Shown here piece by piece: positions 18,260-27,057 of a stretch of 64,000 nt of DNA (within the stretch, counting starts at the first letter, position 1; each line of letters starts with the position of its first letter). Position numbers and translations under genes: made by a program. The stretch is from Methyloceanibacter stevinii (GTDB lineage: Bacteria > Pseudomonadota > Alphaproteobacteria > Rhizobiales > Methyloligellaceae). The DNA lies in the NCBI RefSeq assembly GCF_001723355.1, contig NZ_LPWE01000013.1:372001-436000 (forward strand). Reading direction: 5' to 3'. Below the pieces are notes generated by a model. The model had not been told where the DNA came from. It saw nothing but the letters and a program-made list of their open reading frames with translations, and made no database searches.

Positions 18260-19651
18260 ATGCTGCGGTTGATGGCTCTTTCCATGCTGCTTCTGGGCAG
18301 CGTTACAATTTTCGCTGCGCCACAGCTATCGTTCGCGCAGGATGCTGCTCCTGCACAGAGTGCGCCCGTCTTCTCCAGCAACGTCACCGATCCTAAAGTG
18401 AAGCTCGAAGACCTCGAACTTCTCATGGTCCCGATGACCGTGGACGAGCTCAAGGCTCTGGCCGGCAAGTGGCTCGACATCGTCAAGGCCAAGACGGAGC
18501 AGGTGGTCGATGCGCAGATCGCCGTTTCCAAGGCCAATGGTGGTGCTGAGACCGCCCAGCGAGAGAGTCTCACGAAACTCTACGCCGAACGGAACTATCT
18601 CTTCGATCGCTATACTGCGGTCGTCAACGCCTGGGAGCGGAAGGGCGGCGACGCCAAGGAGGTCGCGGTCTATCGCGATTACCAGAACGCCATCTTTCTC
18701 GAAGAGACGCGCAAGGCGGACATCAAGACCCTCATTGCCTGGGCAATGGATTGGATGAAGGCCGACGATCGGGGCCTATTGTTCCTGAAGAACGCCGCCA
18801 TCGTCGTCGTTGCGTTTCTGGCGCTGATATTTGTCGCGCGGATAGTCCGGGCGCTTGTCCGGCGCTGGATCGGTCACGTGCCGAATATCTCCGATCTGCT
18901 GCAAGCATTCATCGTCGGCATAATCTATTGGATCGTTCTGGCCGTAGGTTTGATGCTCGTCCTGTCGGGCCTCGGCGTCGATGTCACGCCGCTCTTCGCG
19001 GTGTTCGGCGGCGCTTCCATCATCGCCGCCTTCGCCATGCAGGACTCGCTCAGCAATCTGGCGTCGGGACTCATGATCATGATCTATCGTCCGTTCGACG
19101 TGGGCGACTATGCGGACATTGGCGGCGTCGCCGGAACGGTCAAGAGCACCAATATCTTCGCTACGACCGTCACCACGCCGGACAACCAGGTCATCGTCAT
19201 TCCAAATAAGAATGTCTGGGGCAATGTGATCACCAACGTCACGGCCAGCGAGACGCGTCGCGTCGATCTTGTCTTCGGCATTGGCTATGACGATTCCATT
19301 CCGGAAGCGCTGAAGGTTTTGGAACAGGCTGTCGAGGCGCATCCGCTTGTGCTGAAGGACCCGGCGCCGACGATCCGGGTCAACGAGCTCGCCGACAGCT
19401 CCGTGAATCTCATCTGCCGGCCCTGGGTGAAGACGTCCGATTATTGGACCGTCTATTGGGATCTGACGCGCTACGTCAAAGAGCTGTTCGACTCCGTCGG
19501 CATCTCGATCCCGTTCCCGCAGCAAGATGTGCATTTCATTCCGGTGGATCCGAACAAGCCGGTGCCGCCGCCCGTTATCGAGAAAACTCCCTCTGTCGAA
19601 CGAGAATCGATATCTTCTGGTGATCAGGGTCACACTGGTGACGACAAATAG
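18260..19651 (+). CDS. MscS family mechanosensitive ion channel
   Basis: A 463-residue inner-membrane channel that opens under hypo-osmotic shock. A signal peptide-like start (about 1-30) is followed by a periplasmic region, then membrane spans at about 165-190, 207-235 and a pore helix. The MscS signature is clear: PLFAVFGGASIIAAFAMQDSLSNLASG followed by MIMIYRPFDVGD, then the beta domain with VIVIPNKNVWGN. The extra N-terminal domain makes it larger than E. coli MscS. An 18-bp gap to the HdeA-like gene suggests an operon. Confidence 0.92.
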   Translation: MLRLMALSMLLLGSVTIFAAPQLSFAQDAAPAQSAPVFSSNVTDPKVKLEDLELLMVPMTVDELKALAGKWLDIVKAKTEQVVDAQIAVSKANGGAETAQRESLTKLYAERNYLFDRYTAVVNAWERKGGDAKEVAVYRDYQNAIFLEETRKADIKTLIAWAMDWMKADDRGLLFLKNAAIVVVAFLALIFVARIVRALVRRWIGHVPNISDLLQAFIVGIIYWIVLAVGLMLVLSGLGVDVTPLFAVFGGASIIAAFAMQDSLSNLASGLMIMIYRPFDVGDYADIGGVAGTVKSTNIFATTVTTPDNQVIVIPNKNVWGNVITNVTASETRRVDLVFGIGYDDSIPEALKVLEQAVEAHPLVLKDPAPTIRVNELADSSVNLICRPWVKTSDYWTVYWDLTRYVKELFDSVGISIPFPQQDVHFIPVDPNKPVPPPVIEKTPSVERESISSGDQGHTGDDK

Positions 19652-19669
19652 GAATCGGGAGTGCCACTC

Positions 19670-19993
19670 ATGTACGAGCGCTTGAAGTCATTCGCGGCGG
19701 CTGGAAAGCCTTTCGTATTCGCCTTGGCTCTGTCCGTCCCGTTCGGCGCCACGGCGTCGGCGCAGGTCACGATCGATGTCAGCGAGATCACCTGCGACCA
19801 GTTCGCGCTCTACAAGGTCTCGGATCCAGATACGATAGCGGTCTGGCTCCACGGCTATTACAGCGGCAAGAAGGGCGACACCGTAGTTGAGGTCGAGAAG
19901 CTGAAAGCCAACGCCAAAAAGCTGCGGGACTACTGCCTCGAAAATCCCGACACGAAGCTGCTCGCCGCAGTCGAGTCATTGATGAAACCGTAG
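19670..19993 (+). CDS. HdeA/HdeB-like periplasmic protein
   Basis: A 107-residue protein with a signal peptide (about 1-28, cleaved near SAQ) and a mature domain of about 80 residues starting ITCDQFALYK and containing WLHGYYSG, KLRDYC and a Leu/Val-rich end. The Cys pair (in TCDQF and RDYC), spacing and size match the HdeA family of acid-induced periplasmic chaperones. ATG 19670 has GGGAG at 19655-19659; GTG at 19661 lacks it. It follows the MscS gene by 18 bp, which suggests a joint envelope-stress role. Confidence 0.85.
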   Translation: MYERLKSFAAAGKPFVFALALSVPFGATASAQVTIDVSEITCDQFALYKVSDPDTIAVWLHGYYSGKKGDTVVEVEKLKANAKKLRDYCLENPDTKLLAAVESLMKP

Positions 19994-20046
19994 TCTCGCT
20001 CACGTCAGACTGAGCAGACAATTTTTGCGTCGGGCAGGGGGCGTCC

Positions 20047-20622
20047 TTGAAAGCAGAAGCGACGGCGGGCGCGGAGGCGCAGACGGTGCCATGGTGGACG
20101 GCGCCGGGACACACCGACATGACGTCGTTCATGGCGTTGATCCTATTGTTCCTCCTGGTCTTTGGCGTTTTTCATGTCTACGCGCGGTTCGACAAATTCG
20201 CCGAAGAACACAATGAAGGGACGCCGCTGAAGACGACGATCCCGACGCTTCTCATGGTCGCCTTCGCTTATGAGATTTTTCCGCCGCTAAGCCATTTCAG
20301 CATTCTGCTTCCCTTGGCGTTGATCGTAACGGCGCTGGCCCGCGATCTGATGCTGTGGTTCGAGCCGCGCAAGGAACACATCCTCAAAGGCGAGCTTGAA
20401 AGCGCCATGCTCGACGAGTTGCATCACGAGCATCTGGGGGAGCACGACCACACAGGCAGGCGTGTGCCTGACGAACCGGAAGCTGCGCCGCCACCCAAGC
20501 CCGCACCGAAGCGGAAGACCCGGACGGCAAAATCCGATCCGCCGGAAGAGAGTGGAGCAAAGCCGGACGCGCGCCTCGACAAAAGGACTTGCCCGCGAAG
20601 GGAGGGACGGAAGCGTGATTGA
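20047..20622 (+). CDS. Hypothetical membrane protein with basic tail, partner of HlyD-like gene
   Basis: A 191-residue protein with a short cytosolic start, two or three spans (MALILLFLLVFGVFHVYA, LLMVAFAYEIFPPL and ILLPLALIVTALA), and a long basic, Lys/Arg/Pro-rich C-terminal tail with a His-rich stretch. The start at TTG 20047 has an AGGGGG site 5 bp upstream; an ATG at 20119 is an alternative. The stop codon overlaps the start of the HlyD-type gene, so the two are translationally coupled. In other bacteria small membrane proteins pair with HlyD/AaeA-like proteins (YiaW/YiaV-type); that similarity is only in layout here. Confidence 0.6.
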   Translation: MKAEATAGAEAQTVPWWTAPGHTDMTSFMALILLFLLVFGVFHVYARFDKFAEEHNEGTPLKTTIPTLLMVAFAYEIFPPLSHFSILLPLALIVTALARDLMLWFEPRKEHILKGELESAMLDELHHEHLGEHDHTGRRVPDEPEAAPPPKPAPKRKTRTAKSDPPEESGAKPDARLDKRTCPRREGRKRD

Positions 20623-21820
20623 GCTCACCGTAACCTCCATCCCCTTCGTTTTGCGCATCATGTATCTGCGTTGGAAGGGGATCCCGATCACGCTCTACAA
20701 CGTCCATATGGCGCTGTTCGCGTGGCTGGCTTTGGCGTTCATCGTCTTCTTCACGGTGTTCTACTACTACCCGAAATCCTACACGGGCTTTGTGCCCTTC
20801 CGCACGGTTCCGGTTGTCAGCGAGAACGGCGGCACCGTTACGAGCATCGAGGTCGACAACGGGACGCGCGTGAAGCCCGGCCAGATACTGTTCACCGTCG
20901 ACAAGACGACCGAGGAAGCGGCGGTGAAGACGGCGGAGCTAAAGCTCGCCGAGATCGACAAGTCGGTCGCGTCCGCCGAGGCCGAAGTCCATTCGGCGCA
21001 AGCATCCCTCGACCGGGAGAGGGCCGAGCTGCAGCAAGCCGTCGAGGTGTTCGACGATCAGGCCGAACTGAAGAGGCGCAAATCGCCGGCCTATAACGAA
21101 CGCCGCTATCAAGCGGCCGTGGCCGACAAGGCCGCCGGTGAGGCCAAGGTTGCGCAGTCCCAGGCGCTGCTGGACGAGGCCAATCTTCAGCTGACAGAAG
21201 TGCTCCCTGCGCAACGGGAGAGCGCGAACGCGCAACTTGAGCAGGCCAAAGTCGAGCTGGCCAAGACGACGGTTCGCTCCCAGGTGGATGGCGTCGTCGA
21301 TCAGGTCACCTTGCATGTGGGCGCACGCGCCGCGCAGTTCGCATCGAACCCGGCGATGCTCATCATTCCCGACCGTGACGAGGCCCACCCGAAACGGGTG
21401 GTGGCCGGCTTCTCGCAAGTCTCGCGCTCTGTCCTCTATGTCGGCATGCCTGCCGAGGTAGCCTGCGACACGAATTTCAACGTGGCGATGGTGGACTCCG
21501 TGCTGCCGGCGCGGATCGTTGCGATCCAGCCGGAAATTGCCGCCGGTCAGCTCGCGCCCACGGGACGACTCATCGAGCCCTCCGAGTTCTCAAAACGCGG
21601 CGAGGTGGTTGCGGCACTCGATATGGTCTATCCGGAGCATGAAGAACGCCTCGTCAACGGAAGCGGTTGCATCGTGCAGACATACGACCGCAATCTCCCC
21701 CATGGTGTTCTAGGCCACATCCTCGGCGGCCTCGGTATCATCAAAGCGTGGGGCCTTCGCATAAAGGTCTGGATTGCGCTCGTAACGGGGATCGGTCTCG
21801 CCGGCGGGGGCGGGCATTAA
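20615..21820 (+). CDS. HlyD/EmrA-like periplasmic adaptor protein with C-terminal membrane span
   Basis: A 401-residue membrane fusion protein. An N-terminal span (about 30-53) is followed by the barrel-sandwich lipoyl half SENGGTVTSIEVDNGTRVKPGQ, a long coiled-coil hairpin (AELKLAEIDKSVASAEAEVH to LAKTTVRSQVDGVV), and then the beta-barrel. Unusually the C-terminus has an extra hydrophobic segment (LGGLGIIKAWGLRIKVWIALVTGIGLAGG). GTG 20615 has GGAGGG at 20601-20606 and overlaps the previous stop codon. No matching inner-membrane pump or outer-membrane channel lies nearby, so its substrate is unknown. Confidence 0.85.
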   Translation: MIELTVTSIPFVLRIMYLRWKGIPITLYNVHMALFAWLALAFIVFFTVFYYYPKSYTGFVPFRTVPVVSENGGTVTSIEVDNGTRVKPGQILFTVDKTTEEAAVKTAELKLAEIDKSVASAEAEVHSAQASLDRERAELQQAVEVFDDQAELKRRKSPAYNERRYQAAVADKAAGEAKVAQSQALLDEANLQLTEVLPAQRESANAQLEQAKVELAKTTVRSQVDGVVDQVTLHVGARAAQFASNPAMLIIPDRDEAHPKRVVAGFSQVSRSVLYVGMPAEVACDTNFNVAMVDSVLPARIVAIQPEIAAGQLAPTGRLIEPSEFSKRGEVVAALDMVYPEHEERLVNGSGCIVQTYDRNLPHGVLGHILGGLGIIKAWGLRIKVWIALVTGIGLAGGGGH

Positions 21821-21832
21821 GGACAGTGCCGT

Positions 21833-22508
21833 CTAGCACCAGCTCGCACCGTCCTGCTCGGGACGGCGGAGAAGCTCCTGCACATTGGCTTCGAGCAGCC
21901 GGTATCCCACATTGCCGAAGAGCTTTTGCCGGCCCTCGTTCATCAGGAATGTGGGGCTGCCCGCGACACCGTTGTCGGCGGCCAGTCCGTAGTCGATCAC
22001 GAGCGCGGCCAGCGCTTCGGACGAGCGCAGCTTGTCGTCGATCAAGGCCGAGTCGAGCCCGAGCTTTTCGGCAATTTCGAGCTGGACATCCCAATCGCCG
22101 ATATCCTGGGCCTCGGCAAAGAAGGCATGGCGGATATCGCGGGCGGCGCGGGTCGACAGCCGGTCGAGATAGGGGGGCAGGGGCGCGCCGCCACTTCGCT
22201 CGACGAGTTCGACAGCTTTGAGGAACTGATGTGGACTCGCCGAGGTGCGCGGGCGCACGAAGCCAGACCTGGTCGCTGACAACGATGTGGGGGAAGCGTG
22301 CGGCAACCTCTTGGACGTGCTTGTTGAAGTGCTCGAATCCACCTTTGGCTTCGATTTTGCCCCATGCATCGGGAAACACGGAGCAATAGCGGGGCACGAT
22401 TTCGACCTGGTCGCCGAATTGCGCGGCGAGCTCATCCAGCCGTCTCTCGGCCACATAGGCCCAAATACACAGAACGTCGGAGTAATAGGAAATCTCCACC
22501 TTGGACAT
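21833..22508 (-). pseudogene. DsbA/FrnE-like thioredoxin-fold protein, frameshifted near 22250
   Basis: The rejoined protein would be about 225 residues of the DsbA/FrnE/2-hydroxychromene isomerase family: start VEISYYSDVLCIWAYVAERRLDEL, then helical insert, and end with SPTFLMNEGRQKLFGNVG, which holds the family's cis-Pro region. The usual CxxC is reduced to a single Cys (CIWA). Reading frames change near 22250, where restoring a GC pair gives LRARPRTSASPHQFLKAVEL. Met 22508 is chosen by the start of the fold, with a longer ORF above it. The loss of two bases of a GC run looks like a sequence error. Confidence 0.78.
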
Positions 22509-22680
22509 CGGCACCCTCTTAGATTGCCCCTTCACTCTAGTCCTTGTCTGATAAAGCGGCCTTGCGCCAGCCCAAAGCCACCCTATATGGGCCCGTGTGG
22601 GTCACGCGATCGTGCGGGCCCGCCAGACCGCGTCATGCTATGCTGTATGCGGCTGACGTACCATTGCGGGAGGGAACGCC

Positions 22681-23277
22681 ATGCTGGGGAAAACCATGAC
22701 ACGGGTAGGGCAGGGACAACGCCACTGGGTGGCGGGTGCGCTGCTTGCCGCGCTTCTCAGCATGCTGACGAGCCCGGCACTTGCTGCGATTCTCATCAAT
22801 ATCGACAAGCCCACGCAATCAATGACCGTCTCCGTGAATGGAGAGGCTCGCTACCGCTGGCCTGTCTCCACGGGCGCGACAGGCTATTCGACTCCCACGG
22901 GAAACTACAGCGCCTTCCGTATGGAGCGGATGCACTATTCAGATGAGTGGGATGGCGCAGGCATGCCTCACTCGATTTTCTTCACCACGCGCGGTCACGC
23001 TATTCATGGGTCGAATCATCCCGGCATGGGCACGCCGCGCTCTCATGGCTGCGTACGGCTTTCGCTCAACAATGCACAGACACTCTACAATCTCGTGGAG
23101 CAGCACGGCATGGCAGGCACCAAGGTCGTGGTTTCCGGATCGGATCCCGCGGGGAGATGGGCTGCCAGTTCGGCACCACCCGCAGTCCGTACCTTGGGTT
23201 CTAGCGAAGGTACGGGCTACACCGAGACGCGTCAGCGGCGCGGGCCTTTCCGCGGACTCTTCCGCCGGGGCCGCTAA
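22681..23277 (+). CDS. L,D-transpeptidase (YkuD)
   Basis: A 198-residue exported enzyme that forms 3-3 peptidoglycan cross-links or tethers. A signal peptide (about 17-36) is followed by a YkuD domain at 37-150 with the catalytic site HGSNHPGMGTPRSHGCVRLSL: His109 and Cys124 in SHGC are the catalytic pair and Arg126 follows. The C-terminus is a Ser/Ala/Arg-rich tail. ATG 22681 has GGGAGGGAACGCC upstream. It converges with the acidic small protein. Confidence 0.93.
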   Translation: MLGKTMTRVGQGQRHWVAGALLAALLSMLTSPALAAILINIDKPTQSMTVSVNGEARYRWPVSTGATGYSTPTGNYSAFRMERMHYSDEWDGAGMPHSIFFTTRGHAIHGSNHPGMGTPRSHGCVRLSLNNAQTLYNLVEQHGMAGTKVVVSGSDPAGRWAASSAPPAVRTLGSSEGTGYTETRQRRGPFRGLFRRGR

Positions 23278-23343
23278 CCGGGATCGGTGTTTCGCTAGGG
23301 GTTCATCTCCCCCGGAAAGGTGACCCTGAAGGGGCTTAGCGAC

Positions 23344-23375
23344 AAAAGGGGCACTGGAACTATTCCAGCGCCCCC
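23344..23375 (-). terminator. Intrinsic terminator of the acidic repeat protein gene
   Basis: A hairpin with arms GGGGCACTGGAA (23348-23359) and TTCCAGCGCCCC (23363-23374), one mismatch, is followed on the minus strand by TTTT. It lies 35 bp beyond the stop of the minus-strand acidic protein at 23410. It could also serve the convergent transpeptidase on the plus strand, which lacks a T tail there. Confidence 0.7.
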
Positions 23376-23409
23376 AATCTCATCCATGATGACATCTCGA
23401 CGAGATGTA

Positions 23410-23664
23410 CTAGTTGCCTTCCTCGGCCTCTTCCATCGCACCCTCTTCGGGCGGCGCCGGCGTCTCCGAGCCCGGCGTCATCTTGCCTTCCTCGGCCTCT
23501 TCCATCGCTCCCTCTTCGGGCGGCGCTGGTATCTCTGAGCCCGGCGCCATCTTACCTTCCTCGGCCTTCTCAATCGGGTCTCCGGCGAAGGACGCAGTGG
23601 AGAGCGCGGATGCGCCAACCAGCAACGCGGCACCGAAAATCACTGTGTGGGGGACTTTGAACAT
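23410..23664 (-). CDS. Small secreted acidic repeat protein
   Basis: An 84-residue protein with a signal peptide (about 1-28) and an extremely acidic mature part made of two 23-residue repeats (start EEGKMAPGSE, second EEGKMTPGSE), each ending in GAMEEA, and a last EEGN. Methionine and proline are also common. Homologous in style and ending to the protein at 27058, so there are two paralogues in the window. Such proteins could bind divalent metal ions or act as surface linkers; that is inference. Start ATG at 23664 (minus strand). Confidence 0.72.
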   Translation of the reverse strand: MFKVPHTVIFGAALLVGASALSTASFAGDPIEKAEEGKMAPGSEIPAPPEEGAMEEAEEGKMTPGSETPAPPEEGAMEEAEEGN

Positions 23665-23927
23665 AGTGTCGTTTCCTCTGCTCTTGATTGAGTCACGCAC
23701 CTGGCCGAGTGATTGACCGGGTCTCGCCGAACGCAAGACGTGAGTGCATACAAGTTCTACCAATGCATAACATCGTAGGCAGCGGTTGAGTTCCACGGAG
23801 GCAACAGCGGAAGTGGCCAGACGGCCGGCTTGTGAACCGCATTGGCCGTGATTGCGGGTGTGTGTGGGACTTTGCCTCACGGCCGCGCTCGGCGTGGTCC
23901 AGCGCAGGAATAGGCCGTGCTAATGCC

Positions 23928-24035
23928 TTACCGGCCCTTGGCCCGCTTCGGACATTTCGAGCACATCTTCTTCTTTGGGCATTTCGAGCACGGCTTCTTC
24001 TTATGGCCGCGCTTGCCGTCGCCCTTCTTGGCCAT
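23928..24035 (-). CDS. Lys/Cys-rich 35-residue micro-protein
   Basis: A 35-residue frame too short for ordinary ORF lists. It begins MAKKGDGKRGHKKK and contains two copies of a CSKCPK motif (residues 16-21 and 25-30), then KRAKGR. The four cysteines with paired CxxC spacing and heavy Lys/Arg content look like a small zinc-binding or nucleic-acid-binding protein. It starts 3 bp after the stop of the upstream 66-residue protein (stop at 24039), so the two are likely translated together. Codon use fits the window. I cannot name the family. Confidence 0.6.
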   Translation of the reverse strand: MAKKGDGKRGHKKKPCSKCPKKKMCSKCPKRAKGR

Positions 24036-24038
24036 CGG

Positions 24039-24239
24039 CTAGCTTTGCGCCATTAGCTGTTCGCGCCGGGCCATGAGTGCATCGAGTTTCTCCTGCTGGT
24101 CGGAGATGCGCGTCGCATTGCGCTCTTCGTCCGCGGCGCCGGAAAAGGCGGCTGCCTGTTCCATCAACTCGCGCAGATTGTCTTCGACAATCTGAATGCG
24201 CCGTTCCACTTCGTCCAGGGTGAGATCTTCGATGCTCAT
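24039..24239 (-). CDS. Small coiled-coil protein, 66 residues
   Basis: A 66-residue acidic helical protein, beginning MSIEDLTLDEVERRIQIVEDNLRE with heptad-like spacing of Leu/Ile/Val and ending QEKLDALMARREQLMAQS. It resembles many short conserved hypothetical coiled-coil proteins of Rhizobiales; I cannot be more precise. Ribosome site GGAGAAG precedes the ATG. It is in an operon with the Cys/Lys micro-protein immediately downstream on the minus strand. Confidence 0.62.
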   Translation of the reverse strand: MSIEDLTLDEVERRIQIVEDNLRELMEQAAAFSGAADEERNATRISDQQEKLDALMARREQLMAQS

Positions 24240-24435
24240 GGCTTCTCCTTATAGGTCTCCAAGGTCCGAAGGGTTGATTCTAACGACTTCGGAGCGACGA
24301 ATGTCTTGATTCAGAGCAAACGCGGCCGGGGCGCCACGCAATCGAGAAGAGTGGGAGAAATCCCGCCCCTGGCAAGAGGGAAAATGCGTCGCGTTTCCGC
24401 GCCGGTCGTTTGAGTATCTGGAGCGCGACGAGGGC

Positions 24436-24912
24436 TCAAGGGCTTGCCGGCGTCGCCTTGCAGGTCCCGAAATCCTGTAGCGCTTGGCCGAGCGACAAGC
24501 TCAGCCTTGCGGTGGCTTCGTCCAGGAGTTGCGTCCGGCCATCGCGGAGTTGGTCGATGGCCGTCTCCAGCGCGGCGAGCCTCTCGTATAACCGGTCGAT
24601 TGCAGGATCGAGAGGCGCGCCCCCGTGCACCGTCTTTTCCTGAAGTGCAGACCTCAAGGACTGGATCTCCGCCGTGAGGTCGTCGAGTTTCTCCAAGACA
24701 CGGCGTGGTTTCACGTCGACACGGGTCAGTACGGCATCGGTCATGGTTGCGGCAACGGTCTCCGCCAGATGCGTGACTTTTGCTGTTGCTGCAAGTGCGA
24801 GAAGCGCCGCGGCAATCACCAGGATGGCGGTGCCATTGACAAGGGCTAGAAGCAGTTGGCCCGGTAGCTGTCGCAGCCGTGCGGACAAGTCGCTGGTGTG
24901 CGGGTCGGACAT
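24436..24912 (-). CDS. Hypothetical membrane and coiled-coil protein
   Basis: A 158-residue protein with a cytosolic N-terminus, one or two overlapping hydrophobic stretches at about 19-45 (LLLALVNGTAILVIAAALLALAA) and a long helical part at about 60-145 with heptad Leu/Ile (LEKLDDLTAEIQSLRSAL and YERLAALETAIDQLRDG), likely a coiled coil. No recognised domain. It is upstream of nothing obvious and divergent from the GGDEF-EAL gene. Reading is plausible, with normal codon bias. Confidence 0.6.
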   Translation of the reverse strand: MSDPHTSDLSARLRQLPGQLLLALVNGTAILVIAAALLALAATAKVTHLAETVAATMTDAVLTRVDVKPRRVLEKLDDLTAEIQSLRSALQEKTVHGGAPLDPAIDRLYERLAALETAIDQLRDGRTQLLDEATARLSLSLGQALQDFGTCKATPASP

Positions 24913-25176
24913 TTCGGCTCCTTGAAGATATGCGCCGCTCTCAACGGCGGAGCAGGGGGCGTCCCCCGCCCTCAGCTTAACCTGAGCGGTTCGCAGCCGA
25001 CAGCGGCGGCTTCGACGGCGCCCCTGGCCCGGCGGCGTTAACGTCTGGTTAACGATGGTGCGTAAGCTGCCTCGGAGGCGTCCCCTGTTTGTTAATCTGT
25101 GGTCTGCTTAGATAGACCTGTAGCTGCGAAAAAAATTCCACTAGAATTGCGGAGCGCCCCGTCTGGAGTTGTGAGA

Positions 25177-26921
25177 ATGGCATCGAATAACGGCTTTATG
25201 CGCAATGGGCTTGAAATAAGCCGAAGCGAATTCGTGCTGGAGAGCACGACGGATAGTGTAACCGTTCTCGATCACGACTGGCGTATTCTCTACCGCAACA
25301 GCCAAGCGATCGACTTGCTGAAAGGCCGCGACATCAGCGTCGGAAGAAGCCTTTGGGAGCCTTTCCCGAAGCGTTCGGCGGCCCGTTTCATCAGAACTAC
25401 ATATGGGCGATCGAGCACCAGAAGCCGGTGGTATTCGAAGAATACCTGGAGTCGATGCAGATCTGGTTCGAGGTTCACGCCTATCCGAGCGAGGAGACCC
25501 TCACGCTGTTCTTCCGGGACGTCACGGAGAAGCGACGCATTCGGGAGCAACTGACCTACCTTGCGCGGCACGACACGCTCACCGGTACATACAATAGAAC
25601 GTATGCGCACGAGCAATTGGACGCTCTGCTTGAGGAGGTTTGCCGGGACAATCGAGAAGCGGCGCTGCTCTATATCGACCTCGATCACTTCAAGGAGGTC
25701 AACGACAGCTACGGGCATCCCTTCGGCGATGCCCTCCTGAAAGCAGTCGCAACGCGGATTAAATGTCTCGCCAAGGACGAGGATATCCTTGCGCGCCTGG
25801 GCGGCGACGAGTTTCTGATCGTCACGCGTCATACAACGTCGACGGAGAATGTCGAGCGATTGGCGGCAAGCCTTGTAGAGGCACTCAGCGCACCATTTAA
25901 CATCGAAGACTGTCAGGTTGAGATCGGCGCTAGCATCGGCATTGCCATGGTCCCGAAGGATGGGATGAGGACGGAAGAACTCCTCCGCAATTCGGACACG
26001 GCGCTGTACTTCGCAAAGGGCGAGCGCAACAGCTATCGCTTCTTCGACCGTGAAATGGCCGAGCACGCCAAACAGCGCCACGAACTCAAAGCGGATTTGG
26101 CGCACGCTCTCGATACAGGACAGCTCCAGCTTCAATACCAGCCGATCTTCCACGTGCGGTCCGGACGTCTTGTCAGATTTGAAGCGCTTCTGCGCTGGCA
26201 CCATCCGGAGCGCGGGTTCGTGCCGCCTTCCGAATTCATTGCGCTGGCGGAGGAGACCGGGCAGATCGCGGCCATCGGGGATTGGGTGATGAAGGCGGCC
26301 TGTGCCGAGGCCGCGACCTGGCCTCAGGAGGTTGGGATCGCCATCAACCTTTCGCCCGCGCAGTTTCGCAACAGCCTTCCGTTCAAAGTCGCCGATGCGC
26401 TCAGCAGGTCCGGCTTGCGTCCCGACCAGCTCTACCTCGAGATCACCGAGACGGTTCTGCTTCAGAGTACGGAGGAAAATTTCAGGCTCCTGGAGCAGAT
26501 CCACGCCCTCGGCGTGAAGGTGGCGCTGGACGACTTCGGATCCGGCTATGCCTCGCTCGGCTATTTGCGCGAGTTTCCATTCCACGAGATCAAGATTGAC
26601 CGGACCTTTGTGGCCGACGACAGTCTCCAGGCCTACGCCATTCTCGACTCCGTCACGCAGCTTGGCCATGCGCTGGGCGCACGCGTGACGGCGGAAGGCG
26701 TCGAGACCCGGGCGCAGCTGGAGCGCGTGCGCGGCATCGGCTGCGACAAGGCCCAGGGCTTCCTGCTCGGCCGTCCCGTCCCCGCGACGGACGTCCAGAA
26801 ATACATGCGGCTCGACGGCGCCCCGGACGTCATCGCGCACCGCACCGGTTCGCGGACGGGTGCGTTTCGGACCATGCGGCAGCCGGTACGCCAGACGCGG
26901 TTGAGCGGCGTGTTTCGCTGA
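25177..26921 (+). pseudogene. PAS-GGDEF-EAL protein (cyclic-di-GMP), frameshifted near 25367
   Basis: The rejoined protein of about 581 residues has a short PAS domain (SEFVLESTTDSVTVLDHDWR to VTEKRR), a GGDEF domain with the catalytic RLGGDEF and an EAL domain with EALLRW, EITETVLL, LDDFGSGYASL, KIDRTF and AEGVET. Both catalytic sets look intact, so it could both make and break cyclic-di-GMP. The N-terminal PAS frame ends at about 25367; adding one C to the CCC there restores PFPEAFGGPF and continuity. ATG 25177 has GGAG upstream. As elsewhere, a lost C in a C run suggests error. Confidence 0.85.
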
Positions 26922-26994
26922 CGGCTCACGGCCGCCGCGGCGCGATTGCCGGCCTCCACAACGGATCCCCATCGCCAACCGGCGCCGGACGCAA

Positions 26995-27024
26995 AAGAGG
27001 CGCCGGCTTTTTCTCGCCGGCGCC
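26995..27024 (-). terminator. Intrinsic terminator of the second acidic protein gene
   Basis: Nine-bp arms GGCGCCGGC (26999-27007) and GCCGGCGCC (27016-27024) form a perfect stem with an eight-base loop. On the minus strand the stem is followed by TCTTTTGC. It lies 34 bp past the stop of the acidic protein at 27058 and parallels the hairpin behind its paralogue at 23344. Confidence 0.7.
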
Positions 27025-27057
27025 CCAGGTATTCATTCGCGAATGAAACCAGTGGGC

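Noticed and set aside
24300-24320. Possible FNR box TTGATTCAGAGCAA
   Set aside because: The second half differs at one base and no start lies at a useful distance, so it may be chance.
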